Below, in pieces: positions 45,111-54,290 of a stretch of 64,000 bases of DNA. This DNA comes from Alphaproteobacteria bacterium HGW-Alphaproteobacteria-7 (GTDB lineage: Bacteria; Pseudomonadota; Alphaproteobacteria; Sphingomonadales; Sphingomonadaceae). The position numbers and the translations under genes are program-made. The notes under the pieces are model-generated. The model was not told where the DNA came from. It ran no database searches and worked only from the letters and a program-made list of their open reading frames with translations. Each line of letters starts with the position of its first letter. Within the stretch, counting starts at the first letter, position 1. The stretch is from contig PHEB01000006.1 in NCBI GenBank assembly GCA_002842735.1, positions 62,001-126,000 of the forward strand. The letters are read 5' to 3'.

Positions 45111-46588
45111 TGGATTTCGCTCACTCCTTCGCGCTGATCGCGCCAGAATTGCTGCTGACCACGGCGGGCCTTGCGCTGTTGCTGGTTGGTGCCTGGGGCG
45201 GTGACAAGTCCGCAAGGCTTGTCGCCATTTCCGCCGCAGCCGCGTTGTTCGGTGCGGGTTTCATGCTGGTGCCGGGGCTGCATTTCGGGGTGGACGGCCC
45301 GGCCACGCTGGCGTTTGGCAGGCTGATCAAGGTCGATAGCTTTGCACTGTTTGCCAAGGCGCTGATCTATCTCGCCGCGATTGGCGCGCTGATGGTGGCA
45401 CCGGCGTTCTTCAACAGTGCGGCGGCGGGCACAGAGCGCGGGATGCGCGCCGAATATCCGGTGCTGGTGCTGTTCGCCGCTGTCGGCATGAGCATCATGG
45501 TTTCGGCCAATGATTTCATGACGCTCTACCTCGGGCTCGAACTCAACAGCTTGTCGGCCTATGTGCTGGCCGCAATCCTGCGGCGCGACACGCGTTCGGG
45601 CGAGGCAGGGCTGAAGTATTTCGTGCTCGGCGCGCTGGCATCGGGCATCCTGCTCTACGGGATGAGCCTGCTTTACGGCTTCACCGGGGGCACCGCGTTC
45701 ACCGCCGTGCACGCGGGTCTGACCGGCGAAATGGGCATTGGCGCGCTGTTCGGTGTGATCTTCGTGCTGTCGGGCCTCGCGTTCAAGATTTCGGCGGTGC
45801 CGTTCCACATGTGGACGCCCGACGTTTACGAAGGCGCGCCGACCCCGGTCACCGCGTTTTTCGCTACCGCTCCCAAGGTGGCTGCCGTGGCGCTCACCGC
45901 GCGGGTGGTGTTCGAAGTGTTCGGCGCGCAAGTCGATGCGTGGCAGCAGATCGTGATGTTCACCGCGCTCGCCTCGATCATCTTCGGCGCGCTTGGGGCA
46001 ATCGGGCAGGAGAATTTGAAGCGCCTGCTGGCCTATTCGTCGATCAACAATGTCGGATTCATCCTGCTGGGTCTTGCGGTCGCGAATGAGACCGGGGTGA
46101 GCGCCATGCTGGTCTATCTGTTTATCTATGTCGCAATGAGCCTTGGCAGTTTTGTTGCCCTGCTGATGCTGCGCGGTGAAGATGGCGCGCTGTTTGAAAC
46201 CTTCGCCGATATCCGGGGCCTGTCGGTCACGCGTCCGGCGATTGCATGGGCGTTGCTGCTGTTCATGTTCAGCCTCGCGGGCATCCCGCCGCTGCTTGGT
46301 TTCTACGGCAAGTTCGTGGTGTTTCAGGCCACTGTCGAAGCTGGATTGGTGGCCTTTGGGGCCATCGCCATTGCGGCGAGCGTGATCGGGGCGTTCTACT
46401 ACATCAAGTTCGTCAAGGTGATGTTCTTCGATGCACCGGCGGGCGTGGTCACAGGCAAGAGCGGCGCTGCGCACTGGGTGCTGCTGGGGCTGACGGCGGC
46501 GATTGTTTCGCCGCTGGGCTATCTGCTGACCCCGTCGCTGACCGATCTGGCAGACAAGGCCGCAGCTTCGCTGTTCCTTGCGGTTTGA
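45110..46588 (+). CDS. nuoN: NADH-quinone oxidoreductase subunit N
   Basis: A 492-residue antiporter-like subunit: TLYLGLELNSLSAYVLAAI with the channel Glu, KISAVPFHMWTPDVYEGAPT with the Lys, and SSINNVGFILLGLAV. Last nuo gene. Its TGA overlaps a TTG start of birA, so the operon continues into cofactor genes. Confidence 0.95.
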   Translation: MDFAHSFALIAPELLLTTAGLALLLVGAWGGDKSARLVAISAAAALFGAGFMLVPGLHFGVDGPATLAFGRLIKVDSFALFAKALIYLAAIGALMVAPAFFNSAAAGTERGMRAEYPVLVLFAAVGMSIMVSANDFMTLYLGLELNSLSAYVLAAILRRDTRSGEAGLKYFVLGALASGILLYGMSLLYGFTGGTAFTAVHAGLTGEMGIGALFGVIFVLSGLAFKISAVPFHMWTPDVYEGAPTPVTAFFATAPKVAAVALTARVVFEVFGAQVDAWQQIVMFTALASIIFGALGAIGQENLKRLLAYSSINNVGFILLGLAVANETGVSAMLVYLFIYVAMSLGSFVALLMLRGEDGALFETFADIRGLSVTRPAIAWALLLFMFSLAGIPPLLGFYGKFVVFQATVEAGLVAFGAIAIAASVIGAFYYIKFVKVMFFDAPAGVVTGKSGAAHWVLLGLTAAIVSPLGYLLTPSLTDLADKAAASLFLAV

Positions 46589-47310
46589 CGGTTTCGCCCG
46601 ACATTCGACTGGTCGAAGAAACCGGTTCGACCAACGCTGATTGTGCAGCCGCCATCCGTGCAGGTGCAGGGTGGGGCGATGGGCAATGGCTCGTTGCGCG
46701 CTGCCAAACTGCCGGACGCGGGCGTCAGGGGCGGGAGTGGTTCGATGGTGCGGGCAATTTCAGGGGGTCGTGCGCTGTCAAGTTGGGCGAAAGCGATCCC
46801 CCGCCGGCCTCGCTCAGTTTCGTTGCCGCGCTGGCAGTGCGCGATGCTGCGGTGGAGACATTGGGCGAAGGCGCTGATCTCGTGCTCAAATGGCCCAACG
46901 ACGTGCTGCTGCATGGTGGCAAGCTATCGGGCATCCTGCTGGAAATGGTGAGCGGGCACGTTGTAGTCGGGATCGGGGTCAACCTTGCGAGCGCGCCGAC
47001 ATTGCCCGATCGCAAGACCGCCGCAATCGCCGATGTGGCCGCTCCGCCGGTGATCGAGGATTTCGCCGCCAGCCTCGCGCATCACTTAGCCCGCCGTCTT
47101 GGCGATTGGCGGGCGCAAGGGCTTGGTACGACGCTCAGCCAATTTCTTGCCGCTTCGAATCATGCGCACGGTTCGCCGCTAACCGTCCATGATAGCGACG
47201 GCTCGCAGCTCTCCGGCAGCTTCGCGGGGCTGGACGAAAGCGATGGTGCGTTGCGGCTACGCTTGGCGGATGGCAGCGAACGTGTCATTCGCGCAGGGGA
47301 TATCGCCTGA
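46585..47310 (+). CDS. birA: Biotin--[acetyl-CoA-carboxylase] ligase, no HTH domain
   Basis: A 241-residue monofunctional biotin protein ligase. EETGSTNADCA, AGRGRQGREWFDG and the ATP/biotin loop LKWPNDVLLHGGKLSGILLE are present; VGIGVNLASAP closes the site. The DNA-binding N-terminal domain of bifunctional BirA is absent, so it should not repress the biotin operon. The start is TTG at 46585, overlapping the nuoN stop (TTGA) and giving MTVSPDIRLVEETGSTN; there is no ATG near the expected start. It attaches biotin to carboxylases such as AccB. Confidence 0.9.
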   Translation: MTVSPDIRLVEETGSTNADCAAAIRAGAGWGDGQWLVARCQTAGRGRQGREWFDGAGNFRGSCAVKLGESDPPPASLSFVAALAVRDAAVETLGEGADLVLKWPNDVLLHGGKLSGILLEMVSGHVVVGIGVNLASAPTLPDRKTAAIADVAAPPVIEDFAASLAHHLARRLGDWRAQGLGTTLSQFLAASNHAHGSPLTVHDSDGSQLSGSFAGLDESDGALRLRLADGSERVIRAGDIA

Positions 47311-47339
47311 AATGATGACCGGATTAAGGAGTGCGCCCA

Positions 47340-48134
47340 ATGCTGCTTGCCGCTGATGTCGGGAACACCAACGTCGTTTTTGCATTGTTCGAGCTTTGCC
47401 CGGACGGTTCGCATACCACCCGCGCGCGCTGGCGGATCGCCACTGATCCGCGCCGCACGGGTGATGAATATGCGGTGTGGCTGCTGCAATTGCTGGCCAT
47501 CGAAGGGGTCGCGCGCGACCAGATCACTCAGATTATTGTCGCCTCCGTCGTGCCGCGTGCCGACCATAACCTGACTGTGTTGTGCCAGAAATATTTCGGC
47601 ATCACCCCGTTATTCGCCGGGCAGGGCAAGGCCGCCTGGCAGTTCGCAATCGACGTCGATCAGCCGTCCTCGCTGGGTGCTGATCGTGCGCTCAACATCC
47701 TCGCCGCGCATCACAAATATGGCGGCGATCTGATTGTGGTCGATTTCGGCACCGCTACAAAGTTTGAAGCGGTCGATTTCACCGGCGCTTACAAGGGCGG
47801 ATCAATCGCGCCGGGGATTAACCTGTCGCTCGATGCACTGGTCGGCAAAACCGCCAAACTGCCGCGCATCGCCATTCGCGCACCCGACAACCGCAGCGTG
47901 ATTGGCCGCAACACCGAAGACCAGATGTTGATCGGCGTGTTCTGGGGCTATGTCGCGATGATGGAAGGCATGGTCGCGCGGATGAAAACCGAAATTGGCC
48001 GCCCGGCAAAGGTTGTAGCCACCGGCGGGCTCGCCATATTGTTCGATGACGCCACCGACATTTTCGACCACGTCGATGCTGACCTGACGCTTGACGGCCT
48101 CGCCATCCTTGCGCGTCAGGCCGAAACCGCCTGA
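47340..48134 (+). CDS. coaX: Type III pantothenate kinase
   Basis: A 264-residue CoaX with [13 protein letters not shown] at the N-terminus (ATP-site Asp), [14 protein letters not shown] in the middle and [14 protein letters not shown] plus [15 protein letters not shown]. It performs the first step of coenzyme A synthesis. The ATG at 47340 has a near-perfect AAGGAG eight bases upstream; an in-frame GTG at 47331 lies within that site and is rejected. It follows birA in the usual alphaproteobacterial order nuoN-birA-coaX-rnj. Confidence 0.93.
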   Translation: MLLAADVGNTNVVFALFELCPDGSHTTRARWRIATDPRRTGDEYAVWLLQLLAIEGVARDQITQIIVASVVPRADHNLTVLCQKYFGITPLFAGQGKAAWQFAIDVDQPSSLGADRALNILAAHHKYGGDLIVVDFGTATKFEAVDFTGAYKGGSIAPGINLSLDALVGKTAKLPRIAIRAPDNRSVIGRNTEDQMLIGVFWGYVAMMEGMVARMKTEIGRPAKVVATGGLAILFDDATDIFDHVDADLTLDGLAILARQAETA

Positions 48135-48172
48135 TTCTATCCTATCCCTCTCCTGACAGAACCGGAAACACC

Positions 48173-49828
48173 TTGAAGAAAGATTTTACGCCTGAAGACG
48201 AATTGCTGTTCCTTGCGCTCGGCGGTTCCGGCGAAATTGGCATGAACGTCAATCTCTATGGCTGCCAGGGCAAATGGATCATGGTTGATCTGGGCATGAC
48301 CTTTTCGGGCAACGAATATCCCGGCGTAGAACTGGTATTTGCCGACCTTGATTTCATTGAGGAGCGCCGCAAGGATCTGCTCGCCATCGTGCTGACCCAC
48401 GCGCATGAAGATCACATCGGTGCAGTCCCCTATTTCGCGGGCGAGTTGGGCGTGCCGCTTTATGCCACCCCGTTCACCGCCGATCTGGTGGCGCGCAAGC
48501 TCGAGGAAGCAGGGCTGCTTGGCAAGGTCGAACTCAATATTATTGAGGAAGATCATGGCGAGATCGACATTGGCCCGTTCAAAATTACCTATCTGCCGCT
48601 GGCCCACTCGATTGCCGAAGGCAACGCACTGCTGATCGACACGCCTCATGGGCGCATTTTTCACACCGGCGACTGGAAGCTCGACGAAGAACCGATCATT
48701 GGCGAACCCACCACCGAAGAAGAACTGCGCGCTATCGGTGACGAAGGCGTGCTGGCGCTGGTGTGCGATTCGACCAATGTATTTAATCCCGAACCCTCCG
48801 GCTCCGAAGGCGCGGTGCATCGCGGGTTGATGGAGGAGGTTGCTCGGCACAAGGGCAAGCGCGTCGTCGTCACCACCTTTGCCAGCAACGTCGCGCGGCT
48901 GCAAACGCTGGGCGAGGTCGCGCGCGAAACGGGACGGCAGATTTGCGTCGCAGGCCGCTCGCTCGACCGGATTATCGAAGTTGCGCAGGATAATGGCTAT
49001 CTTGATGATTTCCCCACGCCGGTCAGTTTCGACACCGCAATGGGCCTGCCGCGCGGCGAAGTGCTGATCATCGCCACCGGCGGGCAGGGCGAACCGCGCG
49101 CTGCGCTGGGCCGGATGGCGGATAGCAATCATCCGATTGAACTGGCTGCGGGCGACGTGGTGCTATTCTCCTCGCGCCAGATCCCCGGCAATGAAATCCC
49201 GATTGCCAAGATTCAGAACCAGCTCGCCGCGCGCGGGATTGTGACAGTGAGCGACCGGCAGGCGTTTATCCATGTCTCGGGCCATCCGGGGCGGCCAGAG
49301 CTTGAGGCGCTGTATGATTGGTTGCGGCCAGACGTGCTGGTGCCTGTTCACGGCGAAACCCGCCATATGACTGAGCAGGCGCGGGTTGGCAAAGCCGCCG
49401 GGATCCCGGCGCAAGTGGTGCAGAAGAACGGTGATCTTGTGCGCCTAGCCCCCGGCAAGCCGGGCAAGCTGGCCGAAGTGCGTGCGGGGCGTCTGGTACT
49501 TGATGGCGACATTATCGCGCCCGCTAACGGCGAAGCGATCACCATGCGCCGCCGGATCGCGCAAGATGGCGTGCTGGTGGTGGTGCTCGCGCGCGGGCAG
49601 GCACCATTGGTGGAGGCAATTGGCCTGCCGTTGGATGAAGACCTGCCAGATTTTCTTGAAGAGGCCGCTGGCGACGTGCTTGCTGCGATCAATCGGCTCA
49701 AGGGCAAGGACGCACGCGATTCAGCTGTGATCCACGAAGCCGCCCGGCTCGCCGCCCGCCGTGCGGCGCAGCGTTGGTCGGGTAAGAAACCGCAGGTGCG
49801 CGTGGTGATGCCGGGGGCACCTGCCTGA
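48173..49828 (+). CDS. rnj: Ribonuclease J
   Basis: A 551-residue metallo-beta-lactamase/beta-CASP ribonuclease. The zinc motif LTHAHEDHIGA holds His76, His78, Asp80 and His81. The beta-CASP part has VTTFASNVARLQTL, ATGGQGEPRAALGRMA and SSRQIPGNE, and the C-terminal part has HVSGHPGRPELEALYDWL with VPVHGETRHM. It acts in 5'-to-3' RNA decay and processing alongside RNase E. The start is TTG at 48173 (MKKDFTPEDELLFL); no ATG fits. The stop overlaps the next gene (TGATG). Confidence 0.92.
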   Translation: MKKDFTPEDELLFLALGGSGEIGMNVNLYGCQGKWIMVDLGMTFSGNEYPGVELVFADLDFIEERRKDLLAIVLTHAHEDHIGAVPYFAGELGVPLYATPFTADLVARKLEEAGLLGKVELNIIEEDHGEIDIGPFKITYLPLAHSIAEGNALLIDTPHGRIFHTGDWKLDEEPIIGEPTTEEELRAIGDEGVLALVCDSTNVFNPEPSGSEGAVHRGLMEEVARHKGKRVVVTTFASNVARLQTLGEVARETGRQICVAGRSLDRIIEVAQDNGYLDDFPTPVSFDTAMGLPRGEVLIIATGGQGEPRAALGRMADSNHPIELAAGDVVLFSSRQIPGNEIPIAKIQNQLAARGIVTVSDRQAFIHVSGHPGRPELEALYDWLRPDVLVPVHGETRHMTEQARVGKAAGIPAQVVQKNGDLVRLAPGKPGKLAEVRAGRLVLDGDIIAPANGEAITMRRRIAQDGVLVVVLARGQAPLVEAIGLPLDEDLPDFLEEAAGDVLAAINRLKGKDARDSAVIHEAARLAARRAAQRWSGKKPQVRVVMPGAPA

Positions 49829-50112
49829 TGCAGATCACTTCGATTGCAGCGATCTATTTCCTGTTCTGGGTGATGAGCGCGTTCGTGATGTTGCCGTTCG
49901 GGGTGCGCACCGCCGATGAAGCCGGGGAGGCAAAGGTGCCGGGTCAGGCGGACAGCGCCCCGGTCAATTTTCGCCCCGGCAGGGTGGCGCGGCGGGCAAC
50001 GATCATGGCGGCATTGTTCACCGGGCTGTTCGTCGCCAATTACCAATATGGCTGGGTCACTGTTGCCGATATCGACATTCTGCCCAAGCCGCCGGGAACA
50101 GCGGCGCGCTAG
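49828..50112 (+). CDS. DUF1467 family membrane protein
   Basis: A 94-residue protein with two helices (IAAIYFLFWVMSAFVMLPFG and ATIMAALFTGLFVANYQYGWV) and the connecting FGVRTADEAGE typical of DUF1467. Function is unknown, but the family often follows RNase J in alphaproteobacteria. It is coupled to rnj by one shared base. A hairpin follows the stop. Confidence 0.85.
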   Translation: MQITSIAAIYFLFWVMSAFVMLPFGVRTADEAGEAKVPGQADSAPVNFRPGRVARRATIMAALFTGLFVANYQYGWVTVADIDILPKPPGTAAR

Positions 50113-50148
50113 AGCGGGCTGCGTTAAATCTGACGCAGGTCGCCCGCT
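50113..50148 (+). terminator. Hairpin terminator after the nuo-birA-coaX-rnj-DUF1467 operon
   Basis: AGCGGGC (50113-50119) pairs with GCCCGCT (50142-50148), and inside it TGCGT (50120-50124) pairs with ACGCA (50133-50137). TTTAGCCTTTGTT follows. It begins directly after the stop codon. Weak T-tract, but well placed. Confidence 0.6.
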
Positions 50149-50170
50149 TTAGCCTTTGTTGTCGCATCGT

Positions 50171-50202
50171 AAAAAGCTGAAAACCGGTTCCCACTTTTCA
50201 GC
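50171..50202 (-). terminator. Rho-independent terminator of the coiled-coil gene
   Basis: Read on the minus strand: GCTGAAAA (50202-50195) pairs with TTTTCAGC (50183-50176), with an 11-base loop holding GTGGGAACCGG, then TTTTT at 50175-50171. It lies 8 bases after the stop codon. A classical intrinsic terminator. Confidence 0.85.
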
Positions 50203-50210
50203 ACGATGAT

Positions 50211-52592
50211 CTAGCTGCGCAGGCGCTGGATCGCCTGTGCCAGCGCGACATAGAGCTTGCCCATTTCCGAACCCAGCACCGTCACGCTCAGCGCGTGGCC
50301 ATCGCGGGTCGACAGGATCGAGCGCAGCATCGCCTCGAAATCGTGAATGTAGCGGCTGACATTGGCCTTGAACGCATCGTCCGCGTTGTAGAGCGATTCA
50401 ATCTCGCGCGCGGTGCCATTGTCGATCAGCCGCACCGCGCGGCGCGTAAAGATACCGCGGTCGCCCTTCAGATAGGCATCCCATGCGGTGTCCGCCACTT
50501 CGGTGGACAGCGCGGTGCTGATATCTATGGCAGCCGAATTGAGGCTGTCGGTGATCAGCGCCATGCGCCGCGCGAAGTCATTATTGATCTGTTCTTCGGC
50601 CAGTTCGCGCGCACGCGTCACGCGGTGTTCGAGATTGCCGGTAAGCTCGTTCACCCGCACAAGTTGATCGCGTAGCTGGATGGTCGCCTCGCGGCCGATG
50701 CCGGAAGCATGGGCCGCCGCCTGTTCTAGCCTGCCGATAGTCGCAGCCGCTTCATTACGGAGCGCGCGTTCGAGCACCTCGACCGCTTCGCCGCCAAGGT
50801 TCTGGGCAAGCGCAGCGGTTTTTTCCCGCGCACCGGAATCAAGGGTGACAAAGGCCTGTGCAATCGCCGTTTCCAACGTGCCGAGCGCATCGCGCAACCG
50901 TTCCTGCGTGTCAGCGGCGAGCGCTCCACTTTCCTCCGCTAGCCGCGCGAACCCGCCGCGCAGGCCCTGTAGGCGGGCGAGCGCGTCGTCTGACTGTTCG
51001 GCGAGGCGTGATCGGAACCCGGCAATCGCTTCATCGGCGGCGTCGATCTCGCTGCGGGTTTGCAGCAGATAGCCCGACAGATCGTTGCCTTGCTCGCTTG
51101 AACGCAGCATCAACTGGTTGACCGTGTCAGCGCGCGCCTCAACCTCAGAGAGCGCTTCGCCGGCTCCGGTGATCGACTGGGTCAGATCTTCGCGTGTGGT
51201 GCGCGCGCCCGACTGGATGATTTCCAGCAGGCGAATGCCGCTTTCGGTGAGTTGCGCCAATTGTGTCTCAGTTGCGGCAAGCGCGGCGCGTTTGTCGGCC
51301 AAATGTTCCCCAAGCGTGCCAAGACCTGTCGTAAGGTTGGTGTGTGCAGCTTCACCGTGCTCGTCAATTTCGCGTATCATCTGCCCCAACTGGTCGATGC
51401 GTTCTGCCACTGCTTCGCCATGCGCCAGCAGCTTTTCAGTATCGGCAATCTGCGCTTCACGCCGCAGAGCCAGGGCATCATCAAGATCGCTAAGCCGCTG
51501 TGCCAGCAGTTCGCTTGCTTGCGCTTCGTGGGTTTCGAACGCGGCCTGGCGCTGTTCAAACTGTTCGGCAAACGCGCGGCTTCGTTCACTCAGCTGGCTG
51601 TCGAAAGCCTCAATCTCGGACGTGGTTTGCCGAGCCCGTTCGCCCAGCGCGGCGAGCGTAGTGGCTTCCAGCGCATCGAGCCGGGCACGGTAGGCCTCGG
51701 CGTCGGTCTGCAAGGCGACAAATCTCTGGGTGACGAGCGCCTCGATCCGGGTTAGCTGATCTTCGAACCCGGTGAGTGTTTCACCCACCCGTTCGCCCAG
51801 ACTGCGAACCTGCGTTTCGCTGGCGGCACCAAAGGTGTTGAGTCTCTCGAACCCGGTCACCAGCCGTTCAAGCTGATCCTGCGCATTGCGCCCTGCGCCG
51901 CCGATCTGGTTGGCGACGTCGCGCGCGGAATTGGCGATCACCGGCAGGTCATCGCGCAGCCGGTTCATGTTGCCGAGTGCGGTTTCACTGGCGCTGCCAA
52001 TCGCCTCGACCTGCGCGCCGTTGGTGGTGATGAGCGCCTGCAATTCGCCTGCATGGGTGGAAATCCGCTCCGCAGCGATCCGGCCCAGCGATTCCAGATC
52101 GCGTGATTGCGCGCCCAGAAATTCCCGCGCGAGGCTGAGTTCGCGGTTGACCACCTTGAGACGGGCTTCGAGCGCAGCGCTTTCCTGGTTCATCAGCGCG
52201 GCGCTGGCGGCAAACCGGTTGGCCTCCGCACGCGATGATCGCATGGCGAGCAGCCAGACGATCCCGACCAGACCAACCGGCACTGACCATTGAACAGCCC
52301 AGCCTGCCCACAAATCTGCGGCAGGGTTGGCAAGCAATTTTGCCCAATGCGCCCAGACGAAAAATGCCGACCATGCGACAATGGTTGCCAACGCCAGAGT
52401 CGGTGCCACCCACCCGAGACGGGATGCCGGCAGAGCGGGGTCGCCGTCGGCAATCCAGCTTTCCGAAAGTTCCAATTCGGCCGCTTCTGGCGCTGCCGAG
52501 TTATCGGCTGCATTATCCGGCGAAACCGGTTCCGTTGCGCCGTTTTCCCCGCTCTTGCGCCCCAAAGCGCGCATCTGGTGCCGTCCTGCCAT
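50211..52592 (-). CDS. Large coiled-coil inner-membrane protein, possibly TipN-like
   Basis: About 793 residues. After an acidic N-terminal tail there are two membrane helices (VAPTLALATIVAWSAFFVWA and WSVPVGLVGIVWLLAM). About 550 residues of Ala/Glu/Arg/Leu-rich coiled coil follow, with short repeats of the ALAAT/ARQTTSEIEAF kind. The C-terminus is a conserved-looking globular end: STALSTEVADTAWDAYLKGD, GIFTRRAVRLID and YIHDFEAMLRSIL. Two N-terminal helices plus a huge coiled coil is the architecture of the Caulobacter polarity factor TipN; this is inference, not homology proof. Start: ATG 52592 lies at the predicted transcription start; ATG 52574 has AGGA upstream and is an alternative. It diverges from the Hpt-like gene. 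Confidence 0.7.
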   Translation of the reverse strand: MAGRHQMRALGRKSGENGATEPVSPDNAADNSAAPEAAELELSESWIADGDPALPASRLGWVAPTLALATIVAWSAFFVWAHWAKLLANPAADLWAGWAVQWSVPVGLVGIVWLLAMRSSRAEANRFAASAALMNQESAALEARLKVVNRELSLAREFLGAQSRDLESLGRIAAERISTHAGELQALITTNGAQVEAIGSASETALGNMNRLRDDLPVIANSARDVANQIGGAGRNAQDQLERLVTGFERLNTFGAASETQVRSLGERVGETLTGFEDQLTRIEALVTQRFVALQTDAEAYRARLDALEATTLAALGERARQTTSEIEAFDSQLSERSRAFAEQFEQRQAAFETHEAQASELLAQRLSDLDDALALRREAQIADTEKLLAHGEAVAERIDQLGQMIREIDEHGEAAHTNLTTGLGTLGEHLADKRAALAATETQLAQLTESGIRLLEIIQSGARTTREDLTQSITGAGEALSEVEARADTVNQLMLRSSEQGNDLSGYLLQTRSEIDAADEAIAGFRSRLAEQSDDALARLQGLRGGFARLAEESGALAADTQERLRDALGTLETAIAQAFVTLDSGAREKTAALAQNLGGEAVEVLERALRNEAAATIGRLEQAAAHASGIGREATIQLRDQLVRVNELTGNLEHRVTRARELAEEQINNDFARRMALITDSLNSAAIDISTALSTEVADTAWDAYLKGDRGIFTRRAVRLIDNGTAREIESLYNADDAFKANVSRYIHDFEAMLRSILSTRDGHALSVTVLGSEMGKLYVALAQAIQRLRS

Positions 52593-52598
52593 ATTGCT

Positions 52599-52604
52599 AT
52601 CATA
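52599..52604 (-). promoter_or_regulatory. Putative -10 element of the coiled-coil gene
   Basis: TATGAT on the minus strand, seven bases before the ATG at 52592, which would make that message nearly leaderless. A weak -35 (TTTATC) lies 16 bases upstream. Confidence 0.4.
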
Positions 52605-52649
52605 ACACAGTCGGACTCGTGATAAACCCCGCTTTAACCCAATTTGCCT

Positions 52650-52655
52650 TATGAT
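52650..52655 (+). promoter_or_regulatory. Putative -10 element of the Hpt-like gene
   Basis: TATGAT ends seven bases before the ATG at 52662. No Shine-Dalgarno sequence is present before that ATG, so a leaderless start is plausible. No good -35 was found. Confidence 0.35.
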
Positions 52656-52661
52656 CGTGTC

Positions 52662-52973
52662 ATGGCGTTTGATAATGGAGCCCTTGATGCGACCCTTGCG
52701 GCGGCGGCCGGCGATGATGCCGTGCTGCTGCGCGAACTCCGCGCGGCGTTTCTGGAAAGCGCGGCTCGCCAGCTTGACCTGCTCAAACGGGCGCGCTGCG
52801 ATGGCAACTGGAACGTTGCGGCAATGCGGTTGAAAGGGCTGGCGGCAAGTTTCCATGCCGACGACTTGTTGCAGGCCGCTGAAATCGCGCTGCAGGCAGC
52901 GCCGGGCGAGCCTTTGGCCATCCGCGAGATCGAAGCGGTGCTTGCGCGGTTCTCACGCTCCGCACGTCGCTGA
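52662..52973 (+). CDS. Hpt-domain-like protein lacking the phospho-histidine
   Basis: A 103-residue all-helical protein. The segment NWNVAAMRLKGLAASFHADDL (from residue 49) aligns with the Hpt signature A-H-x-L-K-G-x-A-x-x-x-G/F, but the histidine position is Met55. The Leu, Lys and Gly are kept, so this looks like an Hpt fold that cannot accept a phosphate there. It would serve as a binding partner rather than a phosphotransferase. It diverges from the coiled-coil gene and heads a four-gene block ending in a histidine-kinase-like protein with the same kind of loss. Start at 52662 by family-like N-terminus; no ribosome binding site. Confidence 0.6.
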   Translation: MAFDNGALDATLAAAAGDDAVLLRELRAAFLESAARQLDLLKRARCDGNWNVAAMRLKGLAASFHADDLLQAAEIALQAAPGEPLAIREIEAVLARFSRSARR

Positions 52974-53052
52974 TCCCATGATGGTGCTTGAACGATTGCG
53001 CTGAACCCGCCAATCCCTCAATCTTTCCGTCGCTCAATCGGAGATGTGAGGG

Positions 53053-54249
53053 ATGCGCACCGGCCTGATTGCTGCTGTCACACGCACCGCGACCGGCGAA
53101 TTGCGCGCCGAATTGCCTGTGGCCGGACGCTCGGTGCTGGCTTGGCAGGTGGCGTTGATGCGCGATCTGAGGGTCGAACGGATACTCTGCCTGTGCGAGG
53201 ACGTTCGCGGTGAAGTACTGCGTCTGCAACACGAGGTTGAGGCGGGTGGCGGCGCGTTTCATGCGTTGAAAGGCTTTGCCGCGCTTCCGGCGCTGGTTCG
53301 GGCCGAGGATGATCTTATCATACTGCGCGATGGGCTGGTGCCCGATCCCTTGCTGGCGCGCTCGCTGGTGGAGGCTGACCCCGCCCTGCGCCGGATGGTC
53401 GCCTGCCTGCCTTCCGATCATCCGCTTGCGACCAGTCACCCTCACGACTTTGAGCGTGTCGATGCAGTGCACCATTGGGCCGGACTGCTGGTGATGCGCG
53501 GCGCGCCAGTGCAACAATTGGCTGATTTTCCTGCGGATGCCGATGCGGTTTCGGTGCTGTTGCGGCTCGCCCTGCAAGCTGGAACGCCGTGTCATGGCTT
53601 GACCGCAAATGCGTTGACGGATGAGGCGTGGTTGCTGGCCGATAGCGCCGATGCGATCACGCGGCACGAACAGGCCATGATTGCAAAAGCCGCGCCTGAT
53701 TCAGATTGGCGCGCGCCGCTGGCGACACTGGCGGCGGTGCTGGTGCGAAAACTTACGCCGCGCGGTCTGATGCGGGCACCAATGATTGGCGCAGCCGCAG
53801 CATTCGCCTTGCTGATTGGCGGAGCGGTTTCGGCGGCGATGGGGGCGGCAGCGTGTGGCCTTGCGCTGGCGGCGCTTGGCAATTTTGCAGCGCGGCTTTC
53901 GGGCGGCTTTGCGACGCTGCGCCAGCATCTGCTGCGCCAGCACACTGCTGGGCGGCGCGGTGCAATTGCGGGACTTGCCGTGGACGTTCTGACCGCGGTT
54001 ACGATGTGGTTTACGCTGTCCCCCTGGCCCGAATGGACTCCTTTGGCGGTGTGTGGGCCGATGGCCATCGGGCTGGCACGACTTGCCTCAAAAACAAACA
54101 ATTCCGCGCTGGCGGCGGTTGCATCCGACCGAGCGAGCCAACTGCTGCTGCTCGCCTTGGCGGCGGCTTTCGGTGTGCTGCCCGAGGCGGTCGCAACCAT
54201 GGCAATGGCGCTGCTTGCCGCTTTGCTACTGCGCAAAGCCGACAATTGA
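53053..54249 (+). CDS. Membrane protein with nucleotidyltransferase-like N-terminus, function unknown
   Basis: A 398-residue protein. The first half (MRTGLIAAVTRTATGELRAEL, VAGRSVLAWQVALMRDLRVER, EDDLIILRDGLVPDP) resembles a sugar-nucleotide or CTP nucleotidyltransferase Rossmann fold, but the Gly-rich nucleotide loop is not recognisable. The second half has about five helices (IGAAAAFALLIGGAVSAAMG onward). The two-part layout recalls bifunctional cytidylyltransferase/CDP-alcohol phosphatidyltransferases, yet the DGxxAR...D..D metal motif is not seen. I do not assign a function. It lies 79 bases after the Hpt-like gene and 41 before the next. Confidence 0.65.
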   Translation: MRTGLIAAVTRTATGELRAELPVAGRSVLAWQVALMRDLRVERILCLCEDVRGEVLRLQHEVEAGGGAFHALKGFAALPALVRAEDDLIILRDGLVPDPLLARSLVEADPALRRMVACLPSDHPLATSHPHDFERVDAVHHWAGLLVMRGAPVQQLADFPADADAVSVLLRLALQAGTPCHGLTANALTDEAWLLADSADAITRHEQAMIAKAAPDSDWRAPLATLAAVLVRKLTPRGLMRAPMIGAAAAFALLIGGAVSAAMGAAACGLALAALGNFAARLSGGFATLRQHLLRQHTAGRRGAIAGLAVDVLTAVTMWFTLSPWPEWTPLAVCGPMAIGLARLASKTNNSALAAVASDRASQLLLLALAAAFGVLPEAVATMAMALLAALLLRKADN

Positions 54250-54290
54250 ACTAACGCGGCCTTAACTATGCAGGTGTTAGGCCTGCAAGG

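Noticed and set aside
53053..54249. CDP-alcohol phosphatidyltransferase
   Set aside because: The DGxxAR...G...D...D metal motif could not be found in the membrane half.
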